Source: a virus
Virus record (IMG/VR): IMGVR_UViG_3300042673_000371
Coordinates: 1-25,780 of that record
Strand: one strand, 5' to 3'
Length of the DNA: 25,780 bases
The translations under genes were made by a program, and so were the position numbers. The notes beneath the pieces were generated by a model. That model did no database searches and had not been told where the DNA came from. It worked only from the letters and a program-made list of their open reading frames with translations. How positions within the stretch are numbered: the first letter of the stretch is position 1; the number at the start of each line of letters is the position of its first letter. Positions 12,253-17,838 of the stretch are shown one piece after another.

Positions 12253-12281
12253 AGTATAGCAGACCAAGCCCCAAAAGTCAA
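12253..12281 (-). promoter_or_regulatory. PL-like leftward promoter
   Basis: TTGACT (12281-12276), 17 nt, TGC-TATACT (12258-12253). The stretch TTGACTTTTGGGG is nearly identical to the rightward promoter at 13378. Confidence 0.62.
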
Positions 12282-12312
12282 ATTTAGACACGCACAAAAC
12301 GGACATTTTGAC

Positions 12313-12328
12313 TATGATTTACATCACA
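12313..12328. promoter_or_regulatory. CRP/GlxR-type operator, one mismatch
   Basis: TATGA-TTTACA-TCACA, centred about 75 bases upstream of the start inferred for the 12253 promoter. Confidence 0.6.
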
Positions 12329-12331
12329 TCG

Positions 12332-12353
12332 CCCCGAGGGGCTCGGGGTTTTT
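12332..12353. terminator. CCCCGAG hairpin at the end of 12352..12453
   Basis: CCCCGAG/CTCGGGG (12332-12348) with a three-base loop. A five-T run follows on the plus strand only (12349-12353), so as an intrinsic terminator it points rightward, although the adjacent gene is leftward. Confidence 0.45.
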
Positions 12354-12453
12354 ATTCACTTTTTACAGATAAATAAAAACCGCTAATTAAACAGATCATA
12401 GAAAACCAAAACAATGCGTTTCCACTTTCAAAAAAGTTTTGATAAAAACTCAT
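12352..12453 (-). CDS. 33-residue membrane micropeptide
   Basis: MSFYQNFFESGNALFWFSM then ICLISGFYLSV: one hydrophobic segment with short polar ends. The start overlaps the preceding TGA as ATGA and the stop abuts the CCCCGAG hairpin. Last gene of the 13029 unit. Function unknown. Confidence 0.5.
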   Translation of the reverse strand: MSFYQNFFESGNALFWFSMICLISGFYLSVKSE

Positions 12454-12590
12454 TTTTTATAAACCTTCTTTCCGTAGTATTCATCAAATTCAGTTATAGT
12501 CATTAGACCTTTATACTCATTACAGAAACCGCAAAATAGCGTTCCCTTGGAATAAGTGTTTTCACAAAAGCAACAAATTAGAGTACTCAT
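12450..12590 (-). CDS. Zinc-ribbon microprotein
   Basis: The protein has 46 residues, MSTLICCFCENTYSKGTLF, with CxxC pairs CCFC and CGFC about ten residues apart, a small zinc ribbon. ATG overlaps the stop of 12590..12769 (TAATG). Unknown role. Confidence 0.65.
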   Translation of the reverse strand: MSTLICCFCENTYSKGTLFCGFCNEYKGLMTITEFDEYYGKKVYKK

Positions 12591-12769
12591 TATTTAGACA
12601 CTTTCCAATCTGTCCACATAGGTAGACGCTCAGGGTCAGTATCGTTATACCAACGCTCTATGTTTTGTTCACAATCTTGGCAGAAAGTGAATTGCTCATC
12701 TCCTACATTTGAGATAGCAGATTTCATTGGATTGTGCTCTACGCACTTTTTATTTTCTAGTGTTATCAT
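12590..12769 (-). CDS. Small zinc-binding protein
   Basis: The protein has 59 residues, MITLENKKCVEHNPMKS, with Cys9-x2-His12 and a CQDC pair (30-33), plausibly a zinc site. I prefer ATG 12769 over TTG 12778 because AAAGG is correctly spaced from the ATG. Unknown role. Confidence 0.62.
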   Translation of the reverse strand: MITLENKKCVEHNPMKSAISNVGDEQFTFCQDCEQNIERWYNDTDPERLPMWTDWKVSK

Positions 12770-12834
12770 TTTTGACAACCTTTCTTTTTTTTATTAGTTA
12801 ATTTTTATTTTATTAAGTTTTTTTATTTATCTAA

Positions 12835-13029
12835 TTACTTAGATGATGGAAGTGAACGACCACAGCGACTATGGTAGCATTTTGTACCATACTTGTCACC
12901 TTCTGGTGTACACATTTCGTGAATTGTAGCAGGTGCTAAAACAACCTGACCACATTGGCAGGTATTCATTAAACCTGCTGGGTAATCGCTAACTGTAGCG
13001 AACCCTTGACCAAAAATACTATTTGACAT
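12835..13029 (-). CDS. Small Cys/His-rich protein, first gene of unit
   Basis: The protein has 64 residues, MSNSIFGQGFATVSDYP, with CQCG (24-27), a downstream Cys-Thr-Pro and KCYHSRCGRS (51-60), likely one zinc site. AAAGGAC precedes ATG 13029. It is driven by the TGTCAG promoter at 13081-13103. Confidence 0.65.
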   Translation of the reverse strand: MSNSIFGQGFATVSDYPAGLMNTCQCGQVVLAPATIHEMCTPEGDKYGTKCYHSRCGRSLPSSK

Positions 13030-13080
13030 TTTATTGTCCTTTCTAGTTTGAGAACCTTTCTCAACTTTCTTTATACTGTA

Positions 13081-13103
13081 AGTATAGCAGGGGGGTCTGA
13101 CAT
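13081..13103 (-). promoter_or_regulatory. TGTCAG-type leftward promoter
   Basis: ATGTCA (13103-13098), GACCCCCC, 11 nt to TGC-TATACT (13086-13081). Confidence 0.7.
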
Positions 13104-13135
13104 TTAGGGGGGTATAAAACGGACATTTGGTACAT

Positions 13136-13167
13136 TGTGAGGTAGGTCACATATGATGTACATCACA
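13136..13167. promoter_or_regulatory. Two adjacent CRP/GlxR-type operators
   Basis: TGTGA-GGTAGG-TCACA (13136-13151, perfect) and TATGA-TGTACA-TCACA (13152-13167, one mismatch) abut with no gap. They are centred about 70 and 86 bases upstream of the start site inferred for the 13081 promoter. Confidence 0.7.
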
Positions 13168-13181
13168 TTTTTACCGAGGCT

Positions 13182-13255
13182 CTATATAGGGGGTACCTGT
13201 ACAGGGGGGGTGCTATATGGGGGTACCTGTATATAGGGGGGGTATATATAGGGGG
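13182..13255 (+). repeat. G-tract array, possible G-quadruplex
   Basis: Five G runs of 5, 7, 5, 7 and 5 bases (13189, 13204, 13219, 13236, 13251) are separated by 8-12 bases. Two units share CTATAT, GGGGTACCTGTA and a later seven-G run, so this is a direct repeat of about 30 bp plus a partial third. Such G runs are striking in this AT-rich sequence. Confidence 0.6.
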
Positions 13256-13340
13256 CCTATATAGGCAGGGTATACAGAGGGTACCCTATATGACTAGTCC
13301 TATGCACACCCACCTATGTATGGTCATTTTCTCGGGGCCC

Positions 13341-13356
13341 TGTGATAGAGATCACA
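13341..13356. promoter_or_regulatory. CRP/GlxR-type operator, perfect
   Basis: TGTGA-TAGAGA-TCACA, about 64 bases upstream of the start inferred for the rightward promoter at 13378. Confidence 0.72.
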
Positions 13357-13377
13357 CACGACACGCCGTATTAGGAC

Positions 13378-13416
13378 TTGACTTTTAGGGGTAGATGTGT
13401 TATTATACTAGTATAA
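13378..13416 (+). promoter_or_regulatory. PR-like rightward promoter with operator palindrome
   Basis: TTGACT (13378-13383), 17 nt, TATTAT (13401-13406). A perfect 14-bp palindrome TTATACTAGTATAA (13403-13416) covers the -10 and likely start site. The -35 region TTGACTTTTAGGGG matches the leftward promoter at 12253. Confidence 0.62.
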
Positions 13417-13491
13417 GAAAAATTAAATAGAGATAAAAGGTTATGAGCCTAGCAAATAAGATAACGAATTGTTATATGAGCCTAGCGAATA

Positions 13492-13507
13492 AGTGACCTA
13501 AATCACA
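13492..13507. promoter_or_regulatory. CRP/GlxR-type operator, one mismatch
   Basis: AGTGA-CCTAAA-TCACA, about 84 bases upstream of the start inferred for the second rightward promoter. Confidence 0.55.
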
Positions 13508-13547
13508 TAGTACACGCTCCACATAGTGAGACTACTAGTGAGTATAC

Positions 13548-13576
13548 TAGACAGTATGACATTTATCTGTTACACT
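13548..13576 (+). promoter_or_regulatory. Second rightward promoter
   Basis: TAGACA (13548-13553), 17 nt, TACACT (13571-13576). The downstream leader AAGAAAAATTAAATAAGG repeats that of the first promoter. Confidence 0.5.
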
Positions 13577-13737
13577 TACATAGTAAGAAAAATTAAATAA
13601 GGATAAATCCTAGTTGAGCCTCTGAGCCTACCAAATAAACCTAGCAATAGGGTGAGCGTAGCAAATAAGAGCAAATAACACTAGGCAAGGAAAGAGATTA
13701 GAAAGTCTAATCAAATTAAAAGAAAGGTGGTCTATAA

Positions 13738-13941
13738 ATGACTACATTAAGTAACTACTCTAACATTGAGGTAGGAGATACCATTACTCTACCTAATTGT
13801 ATGAACCTTGTTAAATCAGGGGTAATTGTAAAAATTAGAAAATGGAATGGTAGCGCAATGCGTGTTATCTGTTCTAATGGTGCTATTTTTGAGTTAAATA
13901 AGCATAAGCGTGATTTTGTCCTCACTAGAGAGGATAACTAA
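13738..13941 (+). CDS. Small hypothetical protein, possible KOW/SH3-like
   Basis: The protein has 67 residues, MTTLSNYSNIEVGDTITLP. The pattern VGDTITL ... SGVIVKIRKWNGSAMRVI looks like a small beta-barrel of the kind found in nucleic-acid-binding proteins. AGAAAGGTGG is a strong Shine-Dalgarno seven bases before ATG. It is the first rightward gene and follows a long repeat-bearing leader. Confidence 0.7.
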   Translation: MTTLSNYSNIEVGDTITLPNCMNLVKSGVIVKIRKWNGSAMRVICSNGAIFELNKHKRDFVLTREDN

Positions 13942-13943
13942 TT

Positions 13944-14033
13944 ATGAGCCTGCCCCTTATTGTCCTAGCCTTGTCAGTGCTATGCGCTATAATTGTACTA
14001 ATCCCTACTATGTTAGATAAGAGTGAATACTAA
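13944..14033 (+). CDS. 29-residue membrane micropeptide
   Basis: MSLPLIVLALSVLCAIIVL, then a short polar tail. One transmembrane segment. It starts two bases after the previous stop and overlaps the next gene as TAATG. Function unknown. Confidence 0.55.
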   Translation: MSLPLIVLALSVLCAIIVLIPTMLDKSEY

Positions 14034-14137
14034 TGCACTTATACCTATGCTCATCTTGCAACACCCTTGCAATCGTTACAAAAAACAATAAACAAATAAC
14101 AATCAACCCCTGCTTATGCACAACAGAAAAGAGATAA
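14033..14137 (+). CDS. 34-residue Cys-rich microprotein
   Basis: MHLYLCSSCNTLAIVTKNN, with CSSC (6-9) and CLC (27-29), able to form one zinc site. It starts on the stop of the preceding gene. Unknown role. Confidence 0.55.
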   Translation: MHLYLCSSCNTLAIVTKNNKQITINPCLCTTEKR

Positions 14138-14141
14138 ATAA

Positions 14142-14351
14142 ATGAACACAATGACCTGCCAAGTAATTAACTGTGACTCAACAGAATTAGTCTATAGTGG
14201 AACAGATGCCTTTATGCTAGGCATTAACACAGAAACCTATTGCTATAAGTGCGCTAATGCTTACGCACAAATAGATAGAGTTATGTCTAAGGTGCGCCAA
14301 GAATACCTTGACTCACTTACCCCTGCATCATCCCTTACTACATCTGACTAA
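14142..14351 (+). CDS. Small zinc-ribbon protein
   Basis: The protein has 69 residues, MNTMTCQVINCDSTELVYS, with Cys6/Cys11 and CYKC (34-37) as likely zinc ligands, then a helical C-terminus. The gene follows four bases after 14137. Unknown function. Confidence 0.63.
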   Translation: MNTMTCQVINCDSTELVYSGTDAFMLGINTETYCYKCANAYAQIDRVMSKVRQEYLDSLTPASSLTTSD

Positions 14352-14359
14352 GGAGTTTC

Positions 14360-14650
14360 ATGTTTGATTTTATTTCTGCACCATTTGATTGGTTTGCTAA
14401 CATAGTCCAATACTCACTTATCTTTATGGCTATTATTATTCTAGTGCTAACAATAGGCGCAGTAGTTGCTATTCCTGTAGGGTTAAAACTTTTAGGTGTT
14501 GCATTTGCTAAAACTATTGTAGTAGAAACTAGCAAGGTAGTTAGAGATTTAGGTATCACTAGCATTGACCTCAAGCAAGCAAAAGACACTGAAAAAATGA
14601 AGGCTTGGGTAGATCGCAAAGTGGTGCCTATACTAAGTAAATCTAGTTAG
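14360..14650 (+). CDS. Membrane protein with cytoplasmic tail
   Basis: The protein has 96 residues. Residues 17-50 are strongly hydrophobic (IVQYSLIFMAIIILVLTIG and on), giving one or two transmembrane segments, followed by a basic helical tail. AAGGAG lies six bases before ATG. It ends the rightward unit just before a double hairpin. Function unknown. Confidence 0.68.
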   Translation: MFDFISAPFDWFANIVQYSLIFMAIIILVLTIGAVVAIPVGLKLLGVAFAKTIVVETSKVVRDLGITSIDLKQAKDTEKMKAWVDRKVVPILSKSS

Positions 14651-14707
14651 CACCACCTAGTGATATTTATTAGGTAGGTGCCAGTAGTTAAATAAATTGC
14701 TGGTGCC
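14651..14707 (+). terminator. Overlapping hairpins after 14650
   Basis: CACCACCTA/TAGGTAGGTG (14651-14680) and GGTGCCAG/CTGGTGCC (14677-14707, two wobble pairs) are mutually exclusive stems directly after the stop. No T-run is present, so termination is likely but not certain. Confidence 0.5.
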
Positions 14708-14899
14708 TCCTACTAAATTAAATTAAAATAAAAAAAATTAACAAAACAAATAACCATTAAAATTTTGGCCCGAGGATGTGCTCACTATATTTTTACCCCA
14801 CACCTTTTAAAACCCTGCATCATACATCTGGATAAAATATTCAGATTTTAGGCTATTTGGGGTTTACAAAATTTTTCAGATTTGTGCTATAATGGCTTC
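14708..14899 (+). promoter_or_regulatory. Intergenic region with leaderless promoter
   Basis: An AT-rich stretch with a CCCGAGG motif (14769). TGC-TATAAT (extended -10; hexamer 14888-14893) ends six bases before ATG 14900. A weak -35 (TTTACA, 14863-14868) is 19 nt away. No gene is seen in this gap. Confidence 0.55.
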
Positions 14900-14992
14900 A
14901 TGAGCGAAACCACAGAAGCAGGCAATCCAGAGCAATGCTGCCTAGGATGCATCTGCACAAACATTCACAAGTCAGCACCAGTAGAGGAATAA
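14900..14992 (+). CDS. 30-residue Cys-rich microprotein, leaderless
   Basis: MSETTEAGNPEQCCLGCIC and an eleven-residue tail. The CCxxCxC motif (13-19) recurs in the next protein (14994..15185). The extended -10 promoter six bases upstream fits leaderless expression. Could be a metal-binding or Fe-S-like peptide; unknown. Confidence 0.6.
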   Translation: MSETTEAGNPEQCCLGCICTNIHKSAPVEE

Positions 14993-14993
14993 T

Positions 14994-15185
14994 ATGGGTA
15001 TCCTAGACAATTTCGAAAATGCCTGGGATATAGATTTCCAAACTGAATCAAAGCCTATGTCAGAAACAGACAACATGGGTAGAGAGAAGTTTTGGGAAGA
15101 TCTAGGTAGACCAGAAGAGCCTAACTTGGCTGTAAAATTATTTTCAGAAACCTGCTGCACAGATTGTAGTTGTAAAAATGGATAG
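14994..15185 (+). CDS. Small protein with C-terminal CCxxCxC
   Basis: The protein has 63 residues, MGILDNFENAWDIDFQTES. It is acidic and ends CCTDCSCKNG, the same CCxxCxC arrangement as the neighbour upstream. One base separates the two genes. The pair may act together. Function unknown. Confidence 0.65.
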   Translation: MGILDNFENAWDIDFQTESKPMSETDNMGREKFWEDLGRPEEPNLAVKLFSETCCTDCSCKNG

Positions 15186-15348
15186 CGATCATCAGAAATT
15201 AACTCCTGAGCAAGCACAGGCAATTTTATTATTTCAGATTGAGCAAAAACTAAGGTTTGCTATTGCAAAACAAGTTGAGAATAAATTTCACGGTATGTAT
15301 CATAATGCATCACACGACATAGCACAATTTATAAGACACAGTGCTTAA
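15178..15348 (+). CDS. 56-residue hypothetical protein
   Basis: MDSDHQKLTPEQAQAILLF, helical, with several His residues near the C-terminus (HGMYHNASHDIAQF). It overlaps the preceding gene by eight bases and ends on a TTAA shared with the stop of the opposing gene. Unknown role. Confidence 0.58.
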   Translation: MDSDHQKLTPEQAQAILLFQIEQKLRFAIAKQVENKFHGMYHNASHDIAQFIRHSA

Positions 15349-15959
15349 GGGTAATTAGATCCATCTGATTGCTCTACATCGCCAAACAACTCTTGATTTA
15401 ATATAACTGGTTTGTCGACGGTACCTCTAACGAACGAAGTAGAAAAATACCTATAATCATTACTTGTAACCTTAGTAGTTCCATGTAGGATATTCCCACC
15501 ATGTAAGATTAATGATCTAGCCTTCGGTTTGTGAACAAGATTAATATCGGGGTACTTAATGGCACCACCTTCATACTCATCATTAAAATATACAACTACG
15601 CCATACCTAACATGAGTATCTAATGCTTTATTCCAGTAGTCTCTATGAGGCTCCATAAAGTTTCCACTTGGGTGTCTTTGTAACGAAAGTTTATCAATAT
15701 AGTGTAAATCGGAAAAAAGGTTTTCAAGGTTTGCATTTATTGAGTTAAACTCTTTTGGCTTAGGTCCTAATTTTTGCTTTCCATAAAAGAAACCTTTTTT
15801 ATATTGTTCGGAATCGCTATCTGTCCAACCAAAATCTTCTGATTTCCACCATTCGGACTCGTCTAAAGATTTACAATAATCTAAGATAGCGGTTTGTTCG
15901 TCAAGTGAAACAAAATCTTCTATCTCATAAATATCGGGGGATAGAAGGTTAACCTTCAC
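15345..15959 (-). CDS. 2OG-Fe(II) oxygenase, prolyl-4-hydroxylase type
   Basis: The protein has 204 residues counted from GTG 15959, chosen because the longer frame runs antiparallel to no signal and only extends into the upstream gene. The facial triad is visible: His105-Arg-Asp107 (EPHRDYW) and His159 (ILHGT), with Arg170 eleven residues later to hold 2-oxoglutarate. The core VVVYFNDEYEGGAIKYP matches the P4Hc fold. Such enzymes hydroxylate Pro, Lys or other residues using Fe(II) and O2. It is the last gene of the 17838 operon. A second enzyme of this family is at 24016. Substrate unknown. Confidence 0.88.
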   Translation of the reverse strand: MKVNLLSPDIYEIEDFVSLDEQTAILDYCKSLDESEWWKSEDFGWTDSDSEQYKKGFFYGKQKLGPKPKEFNSINANLENLFSDLHYIDKLSLQRHPSGNFMEPHRDYWNKALDTHVRYGVVVYFNDEYEGGAIKYPDINLVHKPKARSLILHGGNILHGTTKVTSNDYRYFSTSFVRGTVDKPVILNQELFGDVEQSDGSNYP

Positions 15960-16149
15960 TGGCCAATTCCCACATACGAATATCAACAAACCCATATCTA
16001 GATAGATCAGCCAATTCCTCAGTATCTGCTTCAATGACAAGTCTCACATTTGACTCAATATCAAACCCTGGTTCGTAATCCTTCTGAGCATTGGTCAGAT
16101 ATGCTTCTTGAATCTTTTCTAAAATTGGTTTGTAATAAAACTTAGGCAA
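15949..16149 (-). CDS. Small hypothetical protein, TTG start
   Basis: The protein has 66 residues, reading LPKFYYKPILEKIQEAYL (TTG as Met). It overlaps the methyltransferase-like gene by eight bases and the oxygenase gene by eleven. CAGGTGG provides a Shine-Dalgarno. It is acidic with an alpha/beta pattern. No family recognised. Confidence 0.6.
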   Translation of the reverse strand: MPKFYYKPILEKIQEAYLTNAQKDYEPGFDIESNVRLVIEADTEELADLSRYGFVDIRMWELASEG

Positions 16150-16327
16150 TTACGCCACCTGCTTGTAACTTATCATAGATATTTGACATCATAAAACCAA
16201 GGCTTGGCTGGCTTTGCTCAATTTGGCTTTTTAGTTGTTCTTCATCTATTCCAGCCTGAAGACCTAATGCAAGATTATCTGCGTTGATGCTTTCCATCAT
16301 AATTGATACTGCTTCTTCTTTTGTCAT
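16142..16327 (-). CDS. Possible nested in-frame gene within the methyltransferase-like gene
   Basis: ATG 16327 (residue 251 of the larger protein) has AAAAGGAG five bases upstream, the best Shine-Dalgarno in this operon. It would give a 61-residue protein starting MTKEEAVSIMMESINADN, helical throughout. It follows a Thr-rich linker (NTTTTIEKG), which looks like a domain boundary. Either a fusion domain, a separately translated subunit, or both. Confidence 0.5.
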   Translation of the reverse strand: MTKEEAVSIMMESINADNLALGLQAGIDEEQLKSQIEQSQPSLGFMMSNIYDKLQAGGVIA

Positions 16328-17077
16328 ACCCACTCCTTTTTCTATTGTTGTTGTAGTATTCTGACTATATCCTATTATATCATCAATCCGTTTTTTTGCA
16401 ACTTTTATCTGTTCCGTCGAAGAGTCGTTATAGATTGTTTTTCTGTTATTTTTTAATGCTGATATAGCGACAGTGCCCGTCCCTGCAAGAATGTCTGCAA
16501 CGACATCTCCCTCTTTTGAAAATGTAAGCACTAGCAAATCAGACAGGTTTTGAGGCAAAGCATCATTTATAAATGCAATATCCCCATATTTATCTTGATC
16601 TTCAGGTGAAGCCCCAAACCCCTCTTTTATAATAAAACTTTTGAAACCTTTTATACGCCAAAGAAGGTTCTCAGAATAGGTTATATGAAATATTAGATTT
16701 GTTCCCATACCAGAAGCATCTTTTTCCCCACTTATTTCTTGTGCCCACTCTTCAAAATCCCAAGTAATAGCCCTACTAGGACATAATTTTGTTTCTTTGA
16801 TTATATCTGCAATAATCCTAAACGTTCTAGGTCCATTAGGTAAAATTAGAATTATGCTACCACTATCCTTTAAGGCGTAGTCCATGTGCTTTATAACCTT
16901 TAGCACTGATTCAAGAAATTCTTCAGTATCCTGTGCATTTTGTAATTGTAAGGACGGATCTCCACCATATGCAATAAAATTTCTTTGATAAAATGGGAAA
17001 TGAGATATAAAAAGATCTACGCTGTTAGGAGACAGGAATGTTTCTCTGGCATCTTTATTAAAAAATTCTATTTCCAC
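16142..17077 (-). CDS. DNA methyltransferase-like protein with altered motifs
   Basis: The 311-residue protein follows the order of beta-class N4/N6 amino-methyltransferases: a motif IV-like region first (DLFISHFPFY, 21-30), then motif I (DILAGTGTVAISALKNN, 195-211) and the conserved helix with NDSSTEQIKVAKKR. Canonical enzymes have (S/D/N)PP(Y/F) and DPFxGxG; here they read SHFPF and DILAGTG, so catalysis or specificity may differ. GTG 17077 is preceded by CAGGAG. The last 61 residues could also be made separately from an internal start. It is co-transcribed with the DHH-like and oxygenase genes. Confidence 0.7.
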   Translation of the reverse strand: MEIEFFNKDARETFLSPNSVDLFISHFPFYQRNFIAYGGDPSLQLQNAQDTEEFLESVLKVIKHMDYALKDSGSIILILPNGPRTFRIIADIIKETKLCPSRAITWDFEEWAQEISGEKDASGMGTNLIFHITYSENLLWRIKGFKSFIIKEGFGASPEDQDKYGDIAFINDALPQNLSDLLVLTFSKEGDVVADILAGTGTVAISALKNNRKTIYNDSSTEQIKVAKKRIDDIIGYSQNTTTTIEKGVGMTKEEAVSIMMESINADNLALGLQAGIDEEQLKSQIEQSQPSLGFMMSNIYDKLQAGGVIA

Positions 17078-17838
17078 GCTATCTCCTGATCGTAAGTTAC
17101 GGAGTACTCTCCTGTAAATATCTCTGCATAAGAGATGATATCTCTATTGTACCTTATAACGGTGTTGATGCCTACTTTGTCTGATACATACTTCATACCC
17201 TGGACTAATGGCTCAAAAGCCATCTCCTGGTCTGCTAGGGCCTTATTAAGGGTATCCAGGTATCTTTCCTTGCCGTACCTTTTAGATACAAATGCTTGGT
17301 CTACATAATCAAACCTTGCTTGTGCATCATTTCTTCTTGCAATGTCCGAATTGTCTATTATGTACCTTGTTGCAAAATGATCCATCCGTGTAGACCAGTT
17401 TCGCATGTTATCGCTGTACTTCTCCATGTTCTTTAGAGTTGAGTCAGCGAAAGCCATGCGTATAAGGTCTTGTTCGGAGAGATCAACCTCTGTTGCGAAC
17501 GAAATCAAAAAAGCGGTTGCATAGGGGAACTTGTCGCTATATGTCTCCACGTCGAAGTGCACATTAGGATTAAAGGATTTACTCGACATACCGTCTCGAA
17601 TTAAACGCATATGATTTCCGAGCGAAACAAACTCTTCTCGATTCATATCGCAATCGACGAACAAACATTCTTCGGCATTGACTCCATCGGCGAGACATAA
17701 AATATTTTTATCATATGAACCCACTATTTTCGAACCGTTAAAACGCTCCAATAATTTTGCGGTCATAAAACCATCCATGTCGGGAGATATAATCAAATTC
17801 TTAGAATGCTCAAGTGTTTTGAGGATGGCTGTTTTCAT
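17068..17838 (-). CDS. DHH-like phosphoesterase candidate
   Basis: The protein has 256 residues. SPDMDGFMTAKLL (19-31) resembles DHH motif I (DxDG), VDCD (61-64) resembles motif II, and GNHM (74-77) stands where DHH or related His motifs lie. YSDKFPYATAFL is a possible motif IV. DHH proteins include RecJ exonuclease and nanoRNases acting on phosphodiester bonds. The DHH signature itself is not intact, so the assignment is weak. It is the first gene of the leftward operon and overlaps the methyltransferase-like gene by ten bases. Confidence 0.42.
   Translation of the reverse strand: MKTAILKTLEHSKNLIISPDMDGFMTAKLLERFNGSKIVGSYDKNILCLADGVNAEECLFVDCDMNREEFVSLGNHMRLIRDGMSSKSFNPNVHFDVETYSDKFPYATAFLISFATEVDLSEQDLIRMAFADSTLKNMEKYSDNMRNWSTRMDHFATRYIIDNSDIARRNDAQARFDYVDQAFVSKRYGKERYLDTLNKALADQEMAFEPLVQGMKYVSDKVGINTVIRYNRDIISYAEIFTGEYSVTYDQEIAWK

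Larger units (their letters stand above)
13104..13377. other. Central control region
   Basis: No gene is seen. The region holds two adjacent CRP-like palindromes, the G-tract array (13189-13255) with repeated GGTACC palindromes, a CTCGGGG motif, a further CRP-like site and GACACGCC (13360-13367). It separates leftward from rightward transcription. Confidence 0.6.
13444..13668 (+). repeat. Four leader elements TGAGCCTAGCAAATAA
   Basis: Copies at 13444-13459, 13477-13492, 13623-13638 and 13653-13668, with small differences. Each promoter of this leader is followed by AAGAAAAATTAAATA and then two copies, so the whole promoter-leader block appears to be duplicated. Confidence 0.7.

Noticed and set aside
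13442-13494. Leader peptide reading MSLANK twice
   Set aside because: The frame arises from two copies of the 16-nt leader element. Other copies are not in frame with a start, and spacing from a Shine-Dalgarno is poor, so the repeat is better explained at nucleic-acid level.
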